A DNA stretch of 64,000 nucleotides from Erpobdella octoculata. Taxonomy: Eukaryota; Annelida; Clitellata; Hirudinida; Erpobdellidae. Made by a program: the position numbers and the translations under genes. Every line of letters begins with the position of its first letter. The first letter of the stretch is position 1. Shown here one piece after another: positions 1-11,084 of the stretch. Under the pieces are notes generated by a model. That model was not told the origin of the DNA and searched no databases. It was given only the letters and a program-made list of their open reading frames with translations. The stretch is taken from contig OZ022238.1 of the NCBI GenBank assembly GCA_963978895.1, forward strand, positions 33,036,093-33,100,092, in the 5' to 3' direction.

Positions 1-1131
1 AAGCTGTTCCCTCCCTTCCAGTCTGCTTATCGTCCTCACCATTCAACCGAAACAGCATTACTCGAAGTTATTTCTGATTTGCTCCAAGCTCTCACTCTTT
101 TTTCTCCTTGAACTGTTGGTGGCGTTTGACACTGTTGATCACCACATCTTACTACAGCGACTGGAATCTTGCGGCTTCGATGGCTTCGTCAAAAACTGGT
201 TTTAATCATACCTTACCGATTGCTTGTCTTACTGAAGACACTGCGACTCATCTTTTCCACTTTCATATTCCGACTGTGGCGTCCTACAGGGCTCCGTCTT
301 GGGCCTATTTCTCTTTTCTTTGTACAAGGAGGAGATTGGAAGTATCCGCCAAAAACACCGTCTCAACTATCATCTCTACGCCGACGACACCCAGATCTAC
401 TGGCACTGCTTCCCGGGCCAGACTGCAAAACTGTCTGCTAAGATGTCCGCTTGTGTCGCGGACGACGGTCGTTGGCTATTCCGGAGTCGTTTGCAACTCA
501 ACCCGGATAAATCTGATGTTTTGTGGTAGTCGTCAAAGCGCTTCATCCATCAAATTCCAAATGACCCTATCAACATTTGTGGTGTTAACATCAGCCCCTC
601 ATCCGCAGTTAGAAATCTTGGAATTTTCCTAGACTCTGACCTCTCAATGCGGTCCCAGGTATCCAGTACTGTTTGCTCATGCTTCTCCATCCCCAGGCAG
701 ATCAGGAATGTGAGCAGCTTTCTACCCATCCTTGGATGGAATAGCTTACAAAGTCGCGCTGCTCGTGTTCAAGTGTTTGCATGAAAATGGTTCGTGTTAT
801 CTCAGTGAAGACCTTCAACCAGCCAGCTTTATCATCGGCCGCAGGAAACTCAGATCTTCGTCTTCTGGAGAACTCGTCGTGCCCACCTCTCGTCGAGCAA
901 CACTCAGCGACAGATGTTTTGGAGTCATAGGTCCCAGGACCTGCAACAACCTTCCGACATCACTCAGACTTACAGCATCAGAAACGGAGTTCCGTGGTAG
1001 GCTGAAAACACTTCTCTTTTGGATGACATTAATATTCAGTGGCTCCGAAGTTCACTTGACCGTGGCGCCACTTAAAAGATTGTTTTCAAATAAAAATAAC
1101 AATGAAAGCTTAGGGCGACTACTGTTTTAGC
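1..1131 (+). pseudogene. Non-LTR retrotransposon (LINE) reverse transcriptase remnant
   Basis: Three frames read successive pieces of a LINE reverse transcriptase. Bases 1-96 encode a segment with FQSAYRPHHSTETALLEV, the usual motif upstream of the palm. YADDTQIY at 377-400 is the catalytic box. Bases 732-1020 encode the C-terminal stretch with FKCLHENGSCYLSEDL and GRRKLRSSSSGELVVP. This order and wording are typical of CR1/Jockey-type LINEs, where the enzyme copies its RNA at a nicked target. Stops and at least two frameshifts separate the pieces, so it is dead. The element is cut by the left window edge, so the endonuclease part is unseen. The exact clade is inferred. Confidence 0.8.
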
Positions 1132-1810
1132 GCCGCCAAACGACTATCTTCACTGGTGGTTTCACGAAATCTATGTTTTTATATAGGACGAGTGCTCTCC
1201 TCCTTTATACTTTGCAAAAGAGTATCTACATATTTTTATAAAATATGAAGAAATCTTTTGGCATCAACAATGCGCAATTAATAACCCATTACTATACCTA
1301 AGTATAGTAATATAGTTTTATGCTTGACCAACTGAAGGCGATCATGTCCTGCCAACTAGCAGCTTATAAATGAGTATATCAGCTATGGCGATTCTCATTC
1401 AGTTTTCAGTTGTTTTTGGATTTTCTATTCTTTGTTGTTTGTTGGCGTTGGTTAAAAAATTGTAAGAAAAAATTGAGTTCGTGCGAGTTTAGAACACTAG
1501 TTCTTCCATGTAATAGAAAAATGTTTTCCAAATAATAGAAAAGAAAAAATACACACTGTTTTCTGTGAAGTCTAAAGCTGGTAAAATATTTAAATTTATA
1601 ATTCATAAATCAACATTTTTCACTAATTTAGCTGCACAAACTCTAATTAGTGTTTTGAAGATGTTAAGCAAAAATCTTGAACTTCCAGCCAAAAAAGCGC
1701 TCAAACAGCTGCAACAACATCATTAATATTACGTCATTTTTTAAATCGGCACCCGCTGAGCATTCAGAATGCAAATGATCTAGTCAAATTTCAAACCCTG
1801 ATCAGCAAGA
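1132..1810. other. Gene-free A+T-rich intron sequence
   Basis: No coding, RNA or clear repeat signal was seen. Short open frames here are not conserved-looking. It lies inside the presumed upstream intron of the calcium channel beta gene. Confidence 0.5.
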
Positions 1811-2119
1811 TTGTCCTTTACTCGTTCTGTCAAAATCTCGACAAAGACACCAAAACGCTTTGTCAACGTTCGAAATTTATTGCGCATAGCAGCTACAATG
1901 CTATTAACTTCTTGCTCAGCTGAGCGTTGTTTCAGAGCCATGAAAATTTTGAAATCGAACTTGTGCTCTAAAGTAAACGACGACGTCTCAACTGGTTACC
2001 ACTTATGTACATACACAAGGAACACGAAACTTATAAATAATTTTTCTTTAACAAATAGAAAACTAGATTTTTATGACATTTTATTATTTTCATTTTGCTT
2101 GTTTGACTTGAAATATTAA
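1811..2119 (+). pseudogene. hAT transposase C-terminal dimerisation remnant
   Basis: The frame contains LLRIAATMLLTSCSAERCF followed by a lysine-rich helix and VNDD. This is the hAT C-terminal dimerisation signature (TSxSAERxFS...LR..M...R), where hAT transposases form oligomers. The DDE domain is not present upstream in frame, and the stretch before 1811 has stops in all frames. It is a tail fragment of an old insertion, in opposite orientation to the hAT remnant at 2600-2934. Confidence 0.7.
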
Positions 2120-2599
2120 AAATATAATATATCACAGCATGTTATTAAAGTGTCCATTAGATTTATGCTTTCATGTTTTGTTCTGCTTAACACTATAAGA
2201 CTCACAATCAACAACAAATTTATCATCCTTCCCCAGCAGAAAATCCTGGGACCGCGCCTGTTCGGAAAGAGGAGAAAGGGAAGAGATTAGTTATTATTTA
2301 TGGATAGATAGAGCTTGTGTCAACCACAACTAACTTTAAAATTTTGTTTTACAAATAAACTACACACTGTTGCGGTAACAGTCATGGTTTGAATCTTACT
2401 TTGGGCCATTCATGTTGCGTTATTTGGTAGTTTCGGATTTTTCATTTGGCTTTGGTTCATCCTAAAGTTCAAAATCGAGTTCATCGAACTTAAATTTTTG
2501 GGAACTTTCCAAAGCATGTAAATAGAAAAATGAAACAACATTTAAAAATGTTATAATTCGCACTGAAAACCTTTCACCATAAAAACACATCTTATAAGG
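2120..2599. other. Gene-free stretch between two hAT remnants
   Basis: A+T-rich with no supported gene. A short G+C-richer patch at about 2235-2270 looks like part of an old mobile element, but I cannot assign it. Confidence 0.4.
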
Positions 2600-2934
2600 T
2601 TATTGTGTCAGAGACTTTTTACTAAGTTGTTCAGATTCACTTTGAGCTTACTAAAATTGTTTTCGACAGCTTGTAGGACCAATTAGACCTTACGCTTGTA
2701 GCAGTGAGGTCGCATAATTCGTGTTAGAGTGGAGAAGTTGTTCTCGCACGTAGCACTCGGGGCACGCTCCGGCATACAGCTGGTAAACATTTGGAACCGC
2801 GTCACGGTACTTCAGCATTGCACATGTTGCATCTTCCAAACAAAGATTTGGCTGAAGTTTGTTACGGCACAACCGCATTGCATTAGGCACTTCGCCAACG
2901 ATTCACAGCAAGCTCCAACTTGGTCATTGGTGAC
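2600..2934 (-). pseudogene. hAT transposase C-terminal remnant, left part of a split copy
   Basis: Read on the - strand, two frames give YRDAVPNVYQLYAGA and then TCENNFSTLTRIMRPH. These match in order the better-preserved copy at 45685-45963 (YRDAFPNVYQLYAKA and TCESSFSTLTRIPRPY). The segment is the hAT dimerisation domain. It is frameshifted and contains stops. The match ends where the inserted hAT element beginning at 2935 starts, so this older copy was split. Confidence 0.65.
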
Positions 2935-4452
2935 TAGAGGTGTGCATGGTAGTGGGGACAGCGGGAATACCGCAGATTTTGCGGTAATTCCGCGGAAATG
3001 GGGACGAAAGAGGTGGAGATACCGCGGTAATAGGGGTGACGTTGCGGGGTTACCGCGGGAATAGAAACAAACGTTGCGAAAATAACGTGGGGATGGGGAC
3101 GAGTTTTTGCTGTATCACCGCAAAAATAAAGTAAGTTTTTTTTTTATAAAATGTATATATTTCTTTTACTTTACTGAAAATGTATCAAGTAATACATATC
3201 CTTGCTAATGTTTTTTATTCTTTGTAACACGCCGTTTTTTTATCCCTGATATTGAGTTGCCAAAAGTTTTAAAGTCATTGGTTGCATTATTTGTTAAATT
3301 TCCGAAGTTAACTCCAACAGTAATCGTGCCAGTACCTACGAATCTGACAAAGGAAAGAGTGTTGTTTAGAAGCCATTCAAGCTGATCATAGTAGATTACG
3401 TGTCGGTGTAGGAGTGGGTGGACTCTAGGCCGGAGATACTCTAGAGTACATAATAACTTGGTATGACGTACTCATAGAATACACCATACCTAGGTAGGAT
3501 GTAATCTATAGGTATGCTATACCTAGTCATAATGTACTCTAGATTACAGGCTACCTGGTTAACATCCAGGCACAACGTACTCTAGTCAGGTGACATGTAC
3601 TCTATAGTCACGCTCTCTAAGGAATGGAAAACTCAAGCACAAATTTCTAATTTCTAGTTAAATTGTACTCTATGTTATGGAATATTTTTTATTTTCAACA
3701 TACCGTTTTCATGTATAATGCAAGTTTATAATTTTGATTACATTTTACTCTTCTATGTTATGAAATGTTCCATACTGGTTCCATACATGTTCCATACTCT
3801 AAAGAATGGAAAACTCTAGCACAAATTTATAATTTAATTTTACTCTATTTTATGGAATACTATTTTTTCAACTTGCCGTTTAAAGGTTTAATACAAATTT
3901 ATAATTTTGATTACATTTTACTTTATGTTATTAAATGTTTTGGATTTTTAACTTTAGTTTTACAGCGTCTTCTGCTGTTTCGAACTCAAAAATTGTGTAA
4001 TAACATTGATTTTGCTTTTAAAAGAAATGAAAATATGATTAAGGTGGATCATAACAATTAAAAACAAAATGAATGAAGGCGATACAGGTGATTTAATTTC
4101 AAAGAACAAACAAAACAAGTAAATGAAAAAACGAGTTTTGTAACACAAACTTGAATTTCAAATACACTCGATTTAGAAATACGAAAGATGTTCAAATTAA
4201 TTTTTTTTAATTGAATCATACATTGTCATCCAGTATAAACCTATGCTGAAAGTTTGAGCTTTCTAGCTAGTCAAAAAGCTGTTTAAATTTTACTTGCAAG
4301 ATTTGCGTACAGAGAAAGCCACACACACACACAAACAGAGATTGTAACCTAAATAAAAGTTTGTAAAAAAACAACTTGACGACATTGAACGATTTTTAAA
4401 AAATGGTTCTTATCCAGCACACATGAAAAAACGACCAGGTCAGTAAACAAAC

Positions 4453-6562
4453 ATGCAAAAAATGTGCAACAAATACATATTAAACAACGATGTCCTGTAT
4501 TTCCGATATGGCCAGCAAAATTCAAAGTCTAACAGTATGGCCCCAGCATATTTACGCGTAATAAAAAGTGCAGCAGAAATCAATAAAGATGTTCAAGGCA
4601 GTTGTTACAAATCTTTAACTAAACCATGCTGTGCCAATAAAACTAATGATACTGAAGGCAGTGAAGAGAAACAGACAATTCAAGCAGCAGCCATGGGTGG
4701 ACATATTTGCAAAGACAAAACATTACTTAAATAGCTGGACGCTAGGGATGTCACGGGTACGACTTTTTGACTTTTTCGGGTTTGGGTTCTTGAATTTTGA
4801 ACTTTCGGGTTCGGGTTTGGGTTTGAGATTTTCCAAAAACCGGGCTCGAGTTCGGGTTTTCAATTTTTCAAAGATCGAGTTCGAGTTCGGGTTTTAGACT
4901 TTCAAAATTTCGGGTTCGGGTCGGGTTTAGGGTAAGTTTGGTTAATACGATTTACATATTTTTATAAATACGTCTGGGAGTGAATTTTAGGCTATATATT
5001 ATTTAGAATTGGTTTAATGGATTGAGCGAAATAATTGGAAAGTTCTGTGATTACAATAATAAACAACATATAACTACAGTAGATATTTATGTTGTTTAGT
5101 CTTGGTTGGAGTTTAAATTTGGAGAAGGCTATTCTGATAACGGAGTTCTTGTTATATGAAACTAATCTTGGGTTATATTTGGGCTCCTAGATAAGTTATT
5201 ATGTAAGAAATTACAAAATTTAAATTCACGGATTAGTACTTTCGCAAATCGGCTCCGCCGGCTAATCTAGCGACTTAGTGATCTAGCGCATACAGGTACG
5301 AATAAAATGGCCTATGAGCGTAATATGTTAAGCAAAAGTGATTTTACAAGATTTGTATAGTTCACGTTTTAATTATTCCGTATGATAAATGGATATATCA
5401 AAATACATTCAAATTTTAGATTGTTGAGACACAGGCTGTGTAACATAGCTGTGTCACACAGCTATGTTACGTAAAAATGAACTTGTCTGAAAGTGGTTCC
5501 TAATGTCATTTAATACTAATAAACTTTTCTACTTTTAAAAACATTGTGTTTGCCTTGCAATGTACTCAAACATTCAAGTTGAAGTTCGGGTTTTAATTTT
5601 TGAAAATTTCAGGTTTGGGTTCGGGTTTTGATTTTGATTTTGTAAAAGTTCGGGTTTGGGTTTCAAATTTTTAATAGTTCGGGTTCGGGTTCGGGTTTCA
5701 ATTTTTCAAAATTTCGGGTTTTGGTTCGGGTTTTAATTTGTTACACTTTCGGGTTCGGGTATCAAAAAAAGACCGGTTAGTACCGAACTTCGGGTTCGGG
5801 TCGGGTACCCGTGACATCTCTACTGGACGCTGATGTATGGTGGCCAGTAATGAACGTGGATGGGAGAGAATTTGTCGCAACTTGTAAAACTTTTCAGCGC
5901 GGAAACACTAACTTGGATTCTACAATGGATTCTATTCCTATTCCCAGCAAAGTTGGGTAAATTTGTGTAATAAAAAAGTTGGGTAATATTGCTGTAAATT
6001 TGTGCACTTTACCAAAGACAACAGAGGGATATGTTGCTATTTGCGTTGTTGTTTATTACTTTTCAAAATGGGTGGAAACAAAACCTATAGCCTCAAAAAC
6101 AGCCGAAGTCGTTGCCACCTTTCTCTATGAACTTACTTGTCGAGATGGTTGTGTGACTATACAGATCAATGATCAAGGTCGTGAATTTTGCAACAAACTG
6201 TCTACTGAATTACATCGACTGACAGGAACGAAGCAAAGAAAAACCAGTGCCTATCACCCACAAGCAAATGAACTTGTAGAGCGTCAGAACAGAATAATCC
6301 GAAGTAGTTTTATAAAAGTTCTAGAAAGCAACCAAAAGTGGTGGTCCGATGCCTTGCAAGGTGTTTGTTTGCTTTTTGTACAGCCAGACACAAATCTACT
6401 GAACAAACACATTTTGAAATAATGTACGGACGCAAAGCAGTCCTTTCAACAGAATATATTTCTTTTCATATTGCTAGGTCAGACAAATCGGCTCCGTTTG
6501 ATTTGCAAGCTGAAGAATTGAGTGTCAACGAAAGTGAAATTCAAAAGCATCTTAATCTTTAA
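4453..6562 (+). pseudogene. GIN/KRBA2-like integrase (transposase), split by a hAT insertion
   Basis: The frame at 4453-4734 ends with GGHICKDKTLLK, the second histidine region of an integrase zinc-binding (HHCC) domain. After the 1.08-kb insertion at 4743-5822 the match resumes (IPIPSKV at about 5935), then the catalytic core follows at 5979-6422: VVYYFSKWVETKP, INDQGREFCNKL and SAYHPQANELVERQNR. The first catalytic Asp expected before YFSKW is not clear; the second is in NDQG and the Glu in VERQ. GIN1 and KRBA2 are domesticated relatives of this family. Stops at 4734 and near 5958 and a frame change at about 6370 show it is inactive. It is the presumed transposase of the 3401-7040 element. 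Confidence 0.75.
4743..5822. mobile_element. Non-autonomous hAT element with perfect 8-bp target duplication
   Basis: The ends are TAGGGATGTCACGGGTA (4743) and its near-inverse ending in CATCTCTA (5822). CTGGACGC occurs immediately outside both ends (4735-4742 and 5823-5830), a perfect 8-bp duplication as made by hAT transposases. Subterminal arrays of CGGGTTCGGGTTT lie inside both ends. No transposase ORF is present. It interrupts the integrase gene. A sister copy lies at 8461-9628. Confidence 0.9.
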
Positions 6563-7468
6563 ACATTGACAACATCTTGTTAACCTTGGCTTTATAATTT
6601 GTAGCTATATTTATTGTTATGTTTCAGCGGTCTACAGAGTCAATAAATTAGTTCTAAAAATACATTTTAAAACAATACATCATTGGTTGGTTCTAACTTC
6701 CACTTTCCCGTTTCTCATCGAATGCATAAAACGATGACGATGAATTTAATTTCCATCTATAACACTATTTGGTGTATTCTAGACATTATACATGCAGGTA
6801 TTTCGGATTTTATACTGTTACATTTTCATAGAGCCCATCCTACCTCTAGGGATAATGTACTCTAGAGTCCAAAGTGCCGCAGGTATATTCGACTCTAGAG
6901 TATGAGAATCTACTAGAGTCCGTCGTACCTCCTACCCTCGAGTTTTGAGATTTTTTACTCTAGAATCTATTATAACTGCAGGCATATTGAACTCTAGAGT
7001 CCAAAAGTTGCCTAGAGTCCACCTTACATCTTACACCGGTCGCATTTGTCAAATATGTAAAATGCAACTTAATTCTGAAGTGGAAATCGCGCGATGGTAC
7101 GAGTTGCTCAATCACTCGTATTGACTTTTGTATGTCGAAAAAACATTGATGGACTTAAATAAACAAATTGTATTGAGTCATATAACGGTTTAATTACAAT
7201 TCTATATATACGCACATAAGTTATGGTTGGGTGGAAATGATAAACTGAAAAATAATGAATAGTACAGGATTGAATAAAAATTGGGATAAACAGTGCGGGG
7301 ATGGATTGGGATGGAGATGAAAAACTGAAAGACTGCGGAGATGGTTGAGATGGAGATGAAACACTGCGGGGATGGTTGGGGATGGGGATAATACTGGCGG
7401 GGATGAGGATGACACTCGCGGGGATAGTTGGGGATGGGCACAAAAAGTCGTTCCCGCGCACACCTCTA

Positions 7469-7780
7469 CCGGTAACCTCACTCAATTGAGCCTTCAAATG
7501 TTCAACACACTTGCCCTCTGACTTAATATAACAAAATTTCTAGTGGACCTCTGAGCATTTTTCCGCATCTCCTAAAACACTTCCCGTGGCATTTCCGTTT
7601 TCCCAACATGTGAGAAGTCAACAGCAATGGGGCGCTGGAACTATCAGACGCCTGCAAAACTTTTTTCTTATGGATCCAATAGTTACCAAAGAATGTGAGT
7701 CAAACAACGCTCACCTACATGTCCTAGCTCGGCAGCGCCCCATCAATATACTGCATCAAGTGTCATTTCTTTTTTTTTAA
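7469..7780 (-). pseudogene. Possible right part of the split hAT transposase
   Basis: This flank continues from the insertion site at 7468. Read on the - strand it gives LKAQLSEVTG near the junction, which joins the left part (NDQVGA) in a way that resembles LEPFSQLLCLDQVA in the copy at 45600-45660. The rest has several stops. The assignment rests mainly on position and this weak similarity. Confidence 0.35.
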
Positions 7781-8199
7781 TTTATGCCTCTTCTGATTTG
7801 TGTAGTGTGTCCCATGTTCTGAGACTAGTGTACTATAAATAGTTTATATGTGTACTAGATAGTTGTAAAGCGACTAAGGCAACCGTTAAATTTAAATTAA
7901 TATTCGAGTAATATTTTCTAAGTCTAATGCGCCTGTGAAAATAAAATTAATATTTGTATTAATGTATTGTATGCAAGTGTGGTTGTAAGAAAAAGAAGGC
8001 GAGCGGTAAATAAAAATTAAATTTCAATTAAACAAATTAATTTCTACTTTTTGATTTTTTTCGCTAGATGGCAAGCCTTAGCCAGTTAAATTTAAAATAT
8101 TATTTTATTATTTTATACTTTTTGGTTTTTTATCAACTGCCATCTAGCGATTGTAAGGAAAACCTCAGCCATTAAAGTACCTATACGATATATCGGGAC
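7781..8199. other. Gene-free stretch with a 12-bp inverted repeat
   Basis: A+T-rich with no gene seen. CGCTAGATGGCA at 8062-8073 is exactly inverted at 8138-8149 (TGCCATCTAGCG), separated by an A+T-rich spacer. This could be the tip of an old foldback element. Confidence 0.5.
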
Positions 8200-8204
8200 A
8201 ATGC

Positions 8205-8375
8205 TTTTTAACTCTGCCTTGCTTTTGCAAGCCAGTCCCAAGCCTGGAGAAAAAGGAGAGAAAAGTTAAAAAGATCAAACTATGATCCACGACAGGAACT
8301 ACTTAGGTGCTTCCAGCATACAGCCATTAAAGTCTTAAAACGCCTGGTGTAAAAGACTATAAACTATTTAAAAAA
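8205..8375 (+). mobile_element. SINE-like short retroposon, copy 1
   Basis: About 170 bases starting near GCAAGCCAGTCCCAAGCCTGG and ending in an A-rich tail (CTATTTAAAAAAACA). The same sequence occurs in reverse orientation at 57991-58168, where it ends in a pure A run and is flanked by a near-identical target duplication. A truncated repeat of its 3' part lies at 9661-9735. The family is not identified. Confidence 0.6.
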
Positions 8376-8452
8376 ACAATTCTTTGCTAAAAACGCCACC
8401 GTTACGGATTCGACACTTATTGACATACTACAGATAGCCCGTCAAAAATGAC
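8300..8452 (+). repeat. Direct repeat, left copy (153 bp)
   Basis: Nearly identical to 9661-9813 (one difference seen, AACGCCTGG against AACACCTGG). The two copies flank a hAT element and a short (CATA)n tract. A local duplication is likely. Confidence 0.9.
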
Positions 8453-8460
8453 ATACATAC

Positions 8461-9628
8461 TAGGGATGTCACGGGTAGTACTTTTTGGAGTTTTCGGGTT
8501 CGGGTTTGTGAAACCAGAGTTTTCGGGTTCGGGTTTGTAAAACTCGAGTTTTCGGGTTCGGGTTTGTGAAACTCAGGTTTTCGGGTTCGGGTTTGTAGTT
8601 TTCAAAAAACTGGGTTCGGGTTCGGGTACTGGCTTATGATTTCAAATTCCTGGATTGATTTTAAATTTGCCTAGTGTATATACATATACAAACGAGAGCG
8701 ATCAATTCATGCAATAGACATTACACGTATTGAATAAACTCTAACAAGTTATTTTTTCAGCTTTCCAAATAATGTGATTTCTTTGGCCGAAGGAGACTTA
8801 ATTATTTTAGTTCGTTCGTGGATCGGTCTAGCTTACACATTCACCAATAAAATGACCTATTTGTGTAATTTGTTACGCAAAGGTGATAATACAAAACTTG
8901 CATGGTTTGCGATTAGTATAATACGTTACCTCTTAAATTATTGTAATTTATTTTTTTTTTCACGGCTTTGCCAGTTAAAGTTTAGGATTATGCAAGATTA
9001 TCTTTATAACAAAGGATCTTGGTTATATCTTATATCAGAAAAACTTTGAGTATATGAATGAATAAATATAAGGTTATATAACTGAAGTAAAAAGTTTAGA
9101 GTCATAGCTATCAGCGATTTCTTCGACCAAAGGAGGCTTAATTATTTTAGTTCGTCCGCGGCTCGGTCCGGCCTGATAATCAAATGGATTAGTGGTCTAG
9201 TTTACACAATCACTAATAAAATGACGTATTTGTGTTATTTGTTACGCAAAGGTGATAATACAAAACTTCTACGCTCGCGATTAGTTTTTGTTACGTCAAC
9301 AAAACTTGCAATTTATTAATCTCTAAGCTAAGACACAGCTTTTATTAAGATTTATTTGTTCACAACTCCGAGTTCGGGTATTAGGCTTATAAATTTTCGG
9401 GTTCGGGTTCGGGTATCAAGTTTTTACATTTTCGGGTTCGAGTTCGCATTCGGATATCAAGTTTTCTCATTTTCGGGTTCGGGTTCGGGTATCAAGTTTT
9501 CACATTTTCGGGTTCGGGTTCGTGTTCGGGTATCAAATTTTCACACTTTCGGGTTCGAGTTTGGGTTCGGGTATCAGAAAAAGACCGGGTAGTACCAAAC
9601 TCGGGTTCGGGTACCCGTGACATCCCTA
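8461..9628. mobile_element. Non-autonomous hAT element inserted in (CATA)n
   Basis: Same family as 4743-5822. It begins TAGGGATGTCACGGGTAG and ends CCCGTGACATCCCTA. The flanking octamer ATACATAC is duplicated (8453-8460 and 9629-9636), though the target is itself a CATA repeat. CGGGTTCGGGTTTGTGAAAC-type arrays fill the left end and CGGGTTCGGGTATCA arrays the right. The interior has an approximate internal duplication (8776-8918 against 9115-9280). No transposase was found. Confidence 0.85.
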
Positions 9629-9660
9629 ATACATACATACATACATACATACATACATAC
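9629..9660. repeat. (CATA)n microsatellite
   Basis: Uninterrupted tetranucleotide run next to the hAT right end. Confidence 0.95.
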
Positions 9661-9813
9661 TACTTAGGTGCTTCCAGCATACAGCCATTAAAGTCTTAAA
9701 ACACCTGGTGTAAAAGACTATAAACTATTTAAAAAAACAATTCTTTGCTAAAAACGCCACCGTTACGGATTCGACACTTATTGACATACTACAGATAGCC
9801 CGTCAAAAATGAC
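9661..9813 (+). repeat. Direct repeat, right copy (153 bp)
   Basis: Second copy of 8300-8452. It begins in the 3' part of the SINE-like element and ends at GTCAAAAATGAC. Confidence 0.9.
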
Positions 9814-9979
9814 GGATTTTTTAAATTCCATTATTTTGCTATTTCCGCGCCACCTTTTTCGATGTTTAGGACTGACAATGTACAATTGCGTAATAACTTT
9901 TATAAAACGCCTACGCGCACTAATTTTATCAACTGCTGACTGCTGACCACCGTAGCCGCCGCGTTATGCGAAATTGCTA

Positions 9980-10052
9980 ACATACATACATACATACATA
10001 CATACATACATACATACATACATACATACATACATACATACATACATACATG
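9980..10052. repeat. (CATA)n microsatellite
   Basis: About 18 tandem CATA units. Confidence 0.95.
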
Positions 10053-10241
10053 GTTCACTTAATTTTAGCTTTTAAGTGTCTGATGACCTAACTCTATGAT
10101 GAAAAAAAGGTGTTTTGTGTTGATATTGCTCCCGAGAGAAAAAATACAGAAAGTGAAAGAGAAAAAAAGAGGGGAAAATGCGAGTAGATTAAAAGTTTAA
10201 CTTCGATTCCTTTTGTTTGGTTTTACTAAATAAAAAATTAA

Positions 10242-10342
10242 AGATATCTTACAACAGACTTTATAACGACAGCAATCAAAATTAAAAAGAAAAACTGAAA
10301 AAAAATTCGGGCCCCCCTTACGAAATTTCTAGATACGCCACT
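10242..10342 (-). mobile_element. Fragment of a DNA transposon end
   Basis: On the - strand this reads GCAGTGGCGTATCTAGAAAT followed by a GGGGGGC run. This resembles the CAGTGGCGTA-type termini of many non-autonomous hAT elements. The partner end was not found, so it is probably truncated by the adjacent (CATA)n array. Confidence 0.4.
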
Positions 10343-10539
10343 GCATACATACATACATACATACATACATACATACATACATACATACATACATACATAC
10401 ATACATACATACATACATACATACATACATACATACATACATACATACATACATACATACATACATGCATACATACATACATACATACATACATACATAC
10501 ATACATACATACTGACATACATACATACATACATACATA
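10343..10539. repeat. (CATA)n microsatellite
   Basis: About 49 units with small interruptions near 10466 (GCAT) and 10513 (TGAC). It is open in several frames (MYVC repeats), but that is a property of the repeat. Confidence 0.97.
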
Positions 10540-11084
10540 AGAAATTATGTCGGTAGATATAAGCTAAAAAGATATAAAAAGCTATGTACTTCCTTCCAAA
10601 ATACATATAGTGATATTGTGGTAAAATAAAAAAAATTAATTGAAATATATAAAATTTAGCAGTGCCCGTTGCGGCTTCGCTCGGTTGAAATTAAAGATTT
10701 TGAACTGAGCATCCATAGTAGAGTACTGCTCAGGTCGATTTTTTACGGCCCGGAAATCCAGGCTCGGTCCGGCCCGTTGTTGCAGGGCTAAAATTTATAT
10801 ATACTTGGAAAAAATTTTCGGCCCGCTCTGGCCTAACTTTAGGTCCGGCCCTGCCTGTCTGAAAACCCTAAAATCATGATCTGGCTAGTACTCTAACTAT
10901 AGAGCCCTGCAAGGTTTTTGAGACATGGTCCGGGTTATTTTATATGCAGAAAATTCCAAGTCTGGATTGTTATTTAGGCAAAATATATTAGGCACAGACT
11001 GGCTAGTTTCATAAGCACAAAAATCAAAGCCTGTCCTGAACCAGTTTTAACGGCACAAAACCTCAATGCTCGGAAACCAATTTT
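10540..11084. other. Gene-free stretch with GGCCCGG-rich patch
   Basis: Bases 10730-10870 hold repeated GGCCCGG/GGTCCGGCCC motifs that resemble hAT subterminal arrays. I could not find matched ends. No gene was seen. Confidence 0.4.

Larger units (their letters stand above)
3401..7040 (+). mobile_element. GIN/Ginger-type DNA transposon (integrase-derived)
   Basis: Imperfect terminal inverted repeats: TGTCGGTGTAGGAG...GGTGGACTCTAGG at the left (3401-3428) against the reverse complement of 7000-7040, which shares CGGTGTA and GGTGGACTCTAGG. Inside each end lies a roughly 200-base zone packed with the palindrome ACTCTAGAGT and variants (3420-3605 and 6850-7020). Between them is a gypsy-type integrase gene with no reverse transcriptase, the hallmark of GIN/Ginger transposons. 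The outer bases of the ends do not match perfectly and I found no clear target duplication, so the borders are approximate. Confidence 0.6.
2935..7468. mobile_element. hAT-type DNA transposon with inner insertions
   Basis: The left end reads TAGAGGTGTGCATGG (2935-2949). The right end is the inverted match ending in CACACCTCTA at 7468. Both ends carry G-rich subterminal runs of the GGGGATGGGGAC type (2955-3110 and 7290-7440). Flanking octamers are TTGGTGAC (2927-2934) and CCGGTAAC (7469-7476); they differ only by transitions, as expected for an aged 8-bp hAT duplication. No hAT transposase is visible inside. The interior holds a GIN/Ginger-like element, which itself holds another hAT element. 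Confidence 0.65.

Noticed and set aside
1406..1606. 66-residue - strand frame
   Set aside because: Low-complexity A+T-rich translation with no motif.
4743..9628. CGGGTTCGGG repeats as telomeric DNA
   Set aside because: They lie inside defined hAT termini with target duplications, so they are subterminal transposon repeats.
10238..10606. MYVC repeat frames
   Set aside because: Artefact of the (CATA)n array; likewise at 63772-63993.
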